A DNA stretch of 5,203 nucleotides. Source: JBJXHB01 sp046160725. GTDB lineage: Bacteria > Pseudomonadota > Gammaproteobacteria > Burkholderiales > Burkholderiaceae_C. Location: contig JBJXHB010000242.1 in NCBI GenBank assembly GCA_046160725.1, forward strand, positions 1 through 5,203, in the 5' to 3' direction. Made by a program: the position numbers and the translations under genes. This document shows, piece after piece, positions 4,729 to 5,203 of the stretch (its first letter is position 1; each line of letters starts with the position of its first letter). A model generated the notes under the pieces. The model was not told the origin of the DNA. It was given only the letters and a program-made list of their open reading frames with translations, and searched no databases.

Positions 4729-5203
4729 TCAGGCCGCCTTGACCGCCGCGCCGATCGCATGGACCGCCTCGTCGATCATCGCCGCGGTGATGTCCAGATG
4801 GGTGCAGGCACGGACACGGTACTTGCCGTTGGTCGAGACTGCCACGCCGTGCTTGCGCGCATGGTCGGACAACTGCGCCGCGGTCATGCCGGTGCCTTCG
4901 GTGTTGAAGAACACCAGGTTGGTCTCCGGCTCCTCCGGAATGATGCCCGGCACCTGGCCCAAGCCGCGGGCGAGGCGCTTGGCATTGGCGTGGTCGTCGG
5001 CCAGCCGGTCAATGTGGTGATCCAGCGCATGGATGCAGCCAGCGGCCAGCATGCCCGATTGACGCATCGACCCGCCCAGCCGCTGCTTCCAGCGCCAGGC
5101 CGCGCCAATGAACTCCTTGCTGCCGACCAGCACCGCGCCAACGCCGGTGCCGAGCCCCTTGGTGAAGTCGAGCCACAGGCTGTCCATGCCGGCCACCATG
5201 TCC
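4729..5203 (-). CDS. Low-specificity L-threonine aldolase-like PLP enzyme, C-terminal part (5' end outside window)
   Basis: This frame is open from the right edge to TGA at 4729-4731 and gives 157 residues. Family members (beta-eliminating lyase / threonine aldolase fold) cleave L-threonine or L-allo-threonine to glycine and acetaldehyde in the cytoplasm, using pyridoxal phosphate. DFTKGLGTGVGAVLVG (12-27) carries the expected PLP-binding lysine (Lys15, codon 5158-5160). LGGSMRQSG (42-50) matches the family's 'GGGMRQAG'. PETNLVFF (92-99) and VRACTHLDI (130-138) match the C-terminal domain, where the Arg before THLD is expected to bind the substrate carboxylate. The 142 residues after the lysine fit the usual length, so the C-terminus looks complete. 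An upstream ATG at 5197-5199 is internal, because conserved parts of the fold must lie further upstream. A related aldolase or lyase with another substrate cannot be excluded. Confidence 0.85.
   Translation of the reverse strand, partial: DMVAGMDSLWLDFTKGLGTGVGAVLVGSKEFIGAAWRWKQRLGGSMRQSGMLAAGCIHALDHHIDRLADDHANAKRLARGLGQVPGIIPEEPETNLVFFNTEGTGMTAAQLSDHARKHGVAVSTNGKYRVRACTHLDITAAMIDEAVHAIGAAVKAA

Noticed and set aside
4357..4742. Overlapping + strand frames crossing the start of the giant gene and the intergenic gap
   Set aside because: They are antisense to the well-supported N-terminus and the stop region of the aldolase gene. Composition is typical of shadow frames and no motif is visible.
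5197..5199. ATG as the start of the threonine aldolase gene
   Set aside because: It would place the PLP lysine at residue 14, whereas family enzymes have around 200 residues before it. The frame stays open to the window edge, so the gene is cut by the window.

Overview
The window reads as chromosomal DNA from a high-GC (about two-thirds G+C by eye) Gram-negative bacterium, most likely an alphaproteobacterium. Three things point there: the 'LGDNGGPPL' type of small hypothetical protein, a C-terminal secretion-type module familiar from alphaproteobacterial type I secreted proteins, and the base composition. The genus cannot be read from the sequence. I see no rRNA, tRNA, CRISPR array, transposase or integrase.

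Layout. Positions 1-165 (+) hold the last 54 codons of a GNAT-family acetyltransferase. Its stop overlaps the start of a 73-codon tryptophan-rich hypothetical gene (158-379, +), so the two are probably translationally coupled. Ten bases later, tail to tail, ends one very large minus-strand gene (390-4616, 1408 codons) that fills 81% of the window. A 112-bp intergenic stretch (4617-4728) carries its ribosome binding site and, next to the neighbouring gene, a strong GC hairpin. Positions 4729-5203 (-) are the C-terminal 157 codons of an L-threonine aldolase-like PLP enzyme whose start lies beyond the right edge.

The large gene is the interesting part. Its product has no cysteine and no Sec signal peptide. 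Residues 1 to about 1120 are built from about 200-residue super-repeats. The last 150 or so residues carry short RTX-like glycine/asparagine repeats and a closing domain of the kind seen on alphaproteobacterial type I secretion substrates. It is best read as a secreted or surface adhesin-like protein. The repeats are nested: each 196-227-residue unit contains several shorter strand/helix-like motifs, and unit 1 resembles unit 4 while unit 2 resembles unit 5 along a consistent offset of about 605-627 residues. This suggests an ancient duplication of a three-unit block. No type I exporter genes (ABC transporter, membrane fusion protein, outer-membrane channel) lie in the window, so the secretion route is inferred.

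The flanking genes look like ordinary housekeeping or hypothetical genes with no evident functional link to the repeat protein, which appears to be a stand-alone transcription unit.
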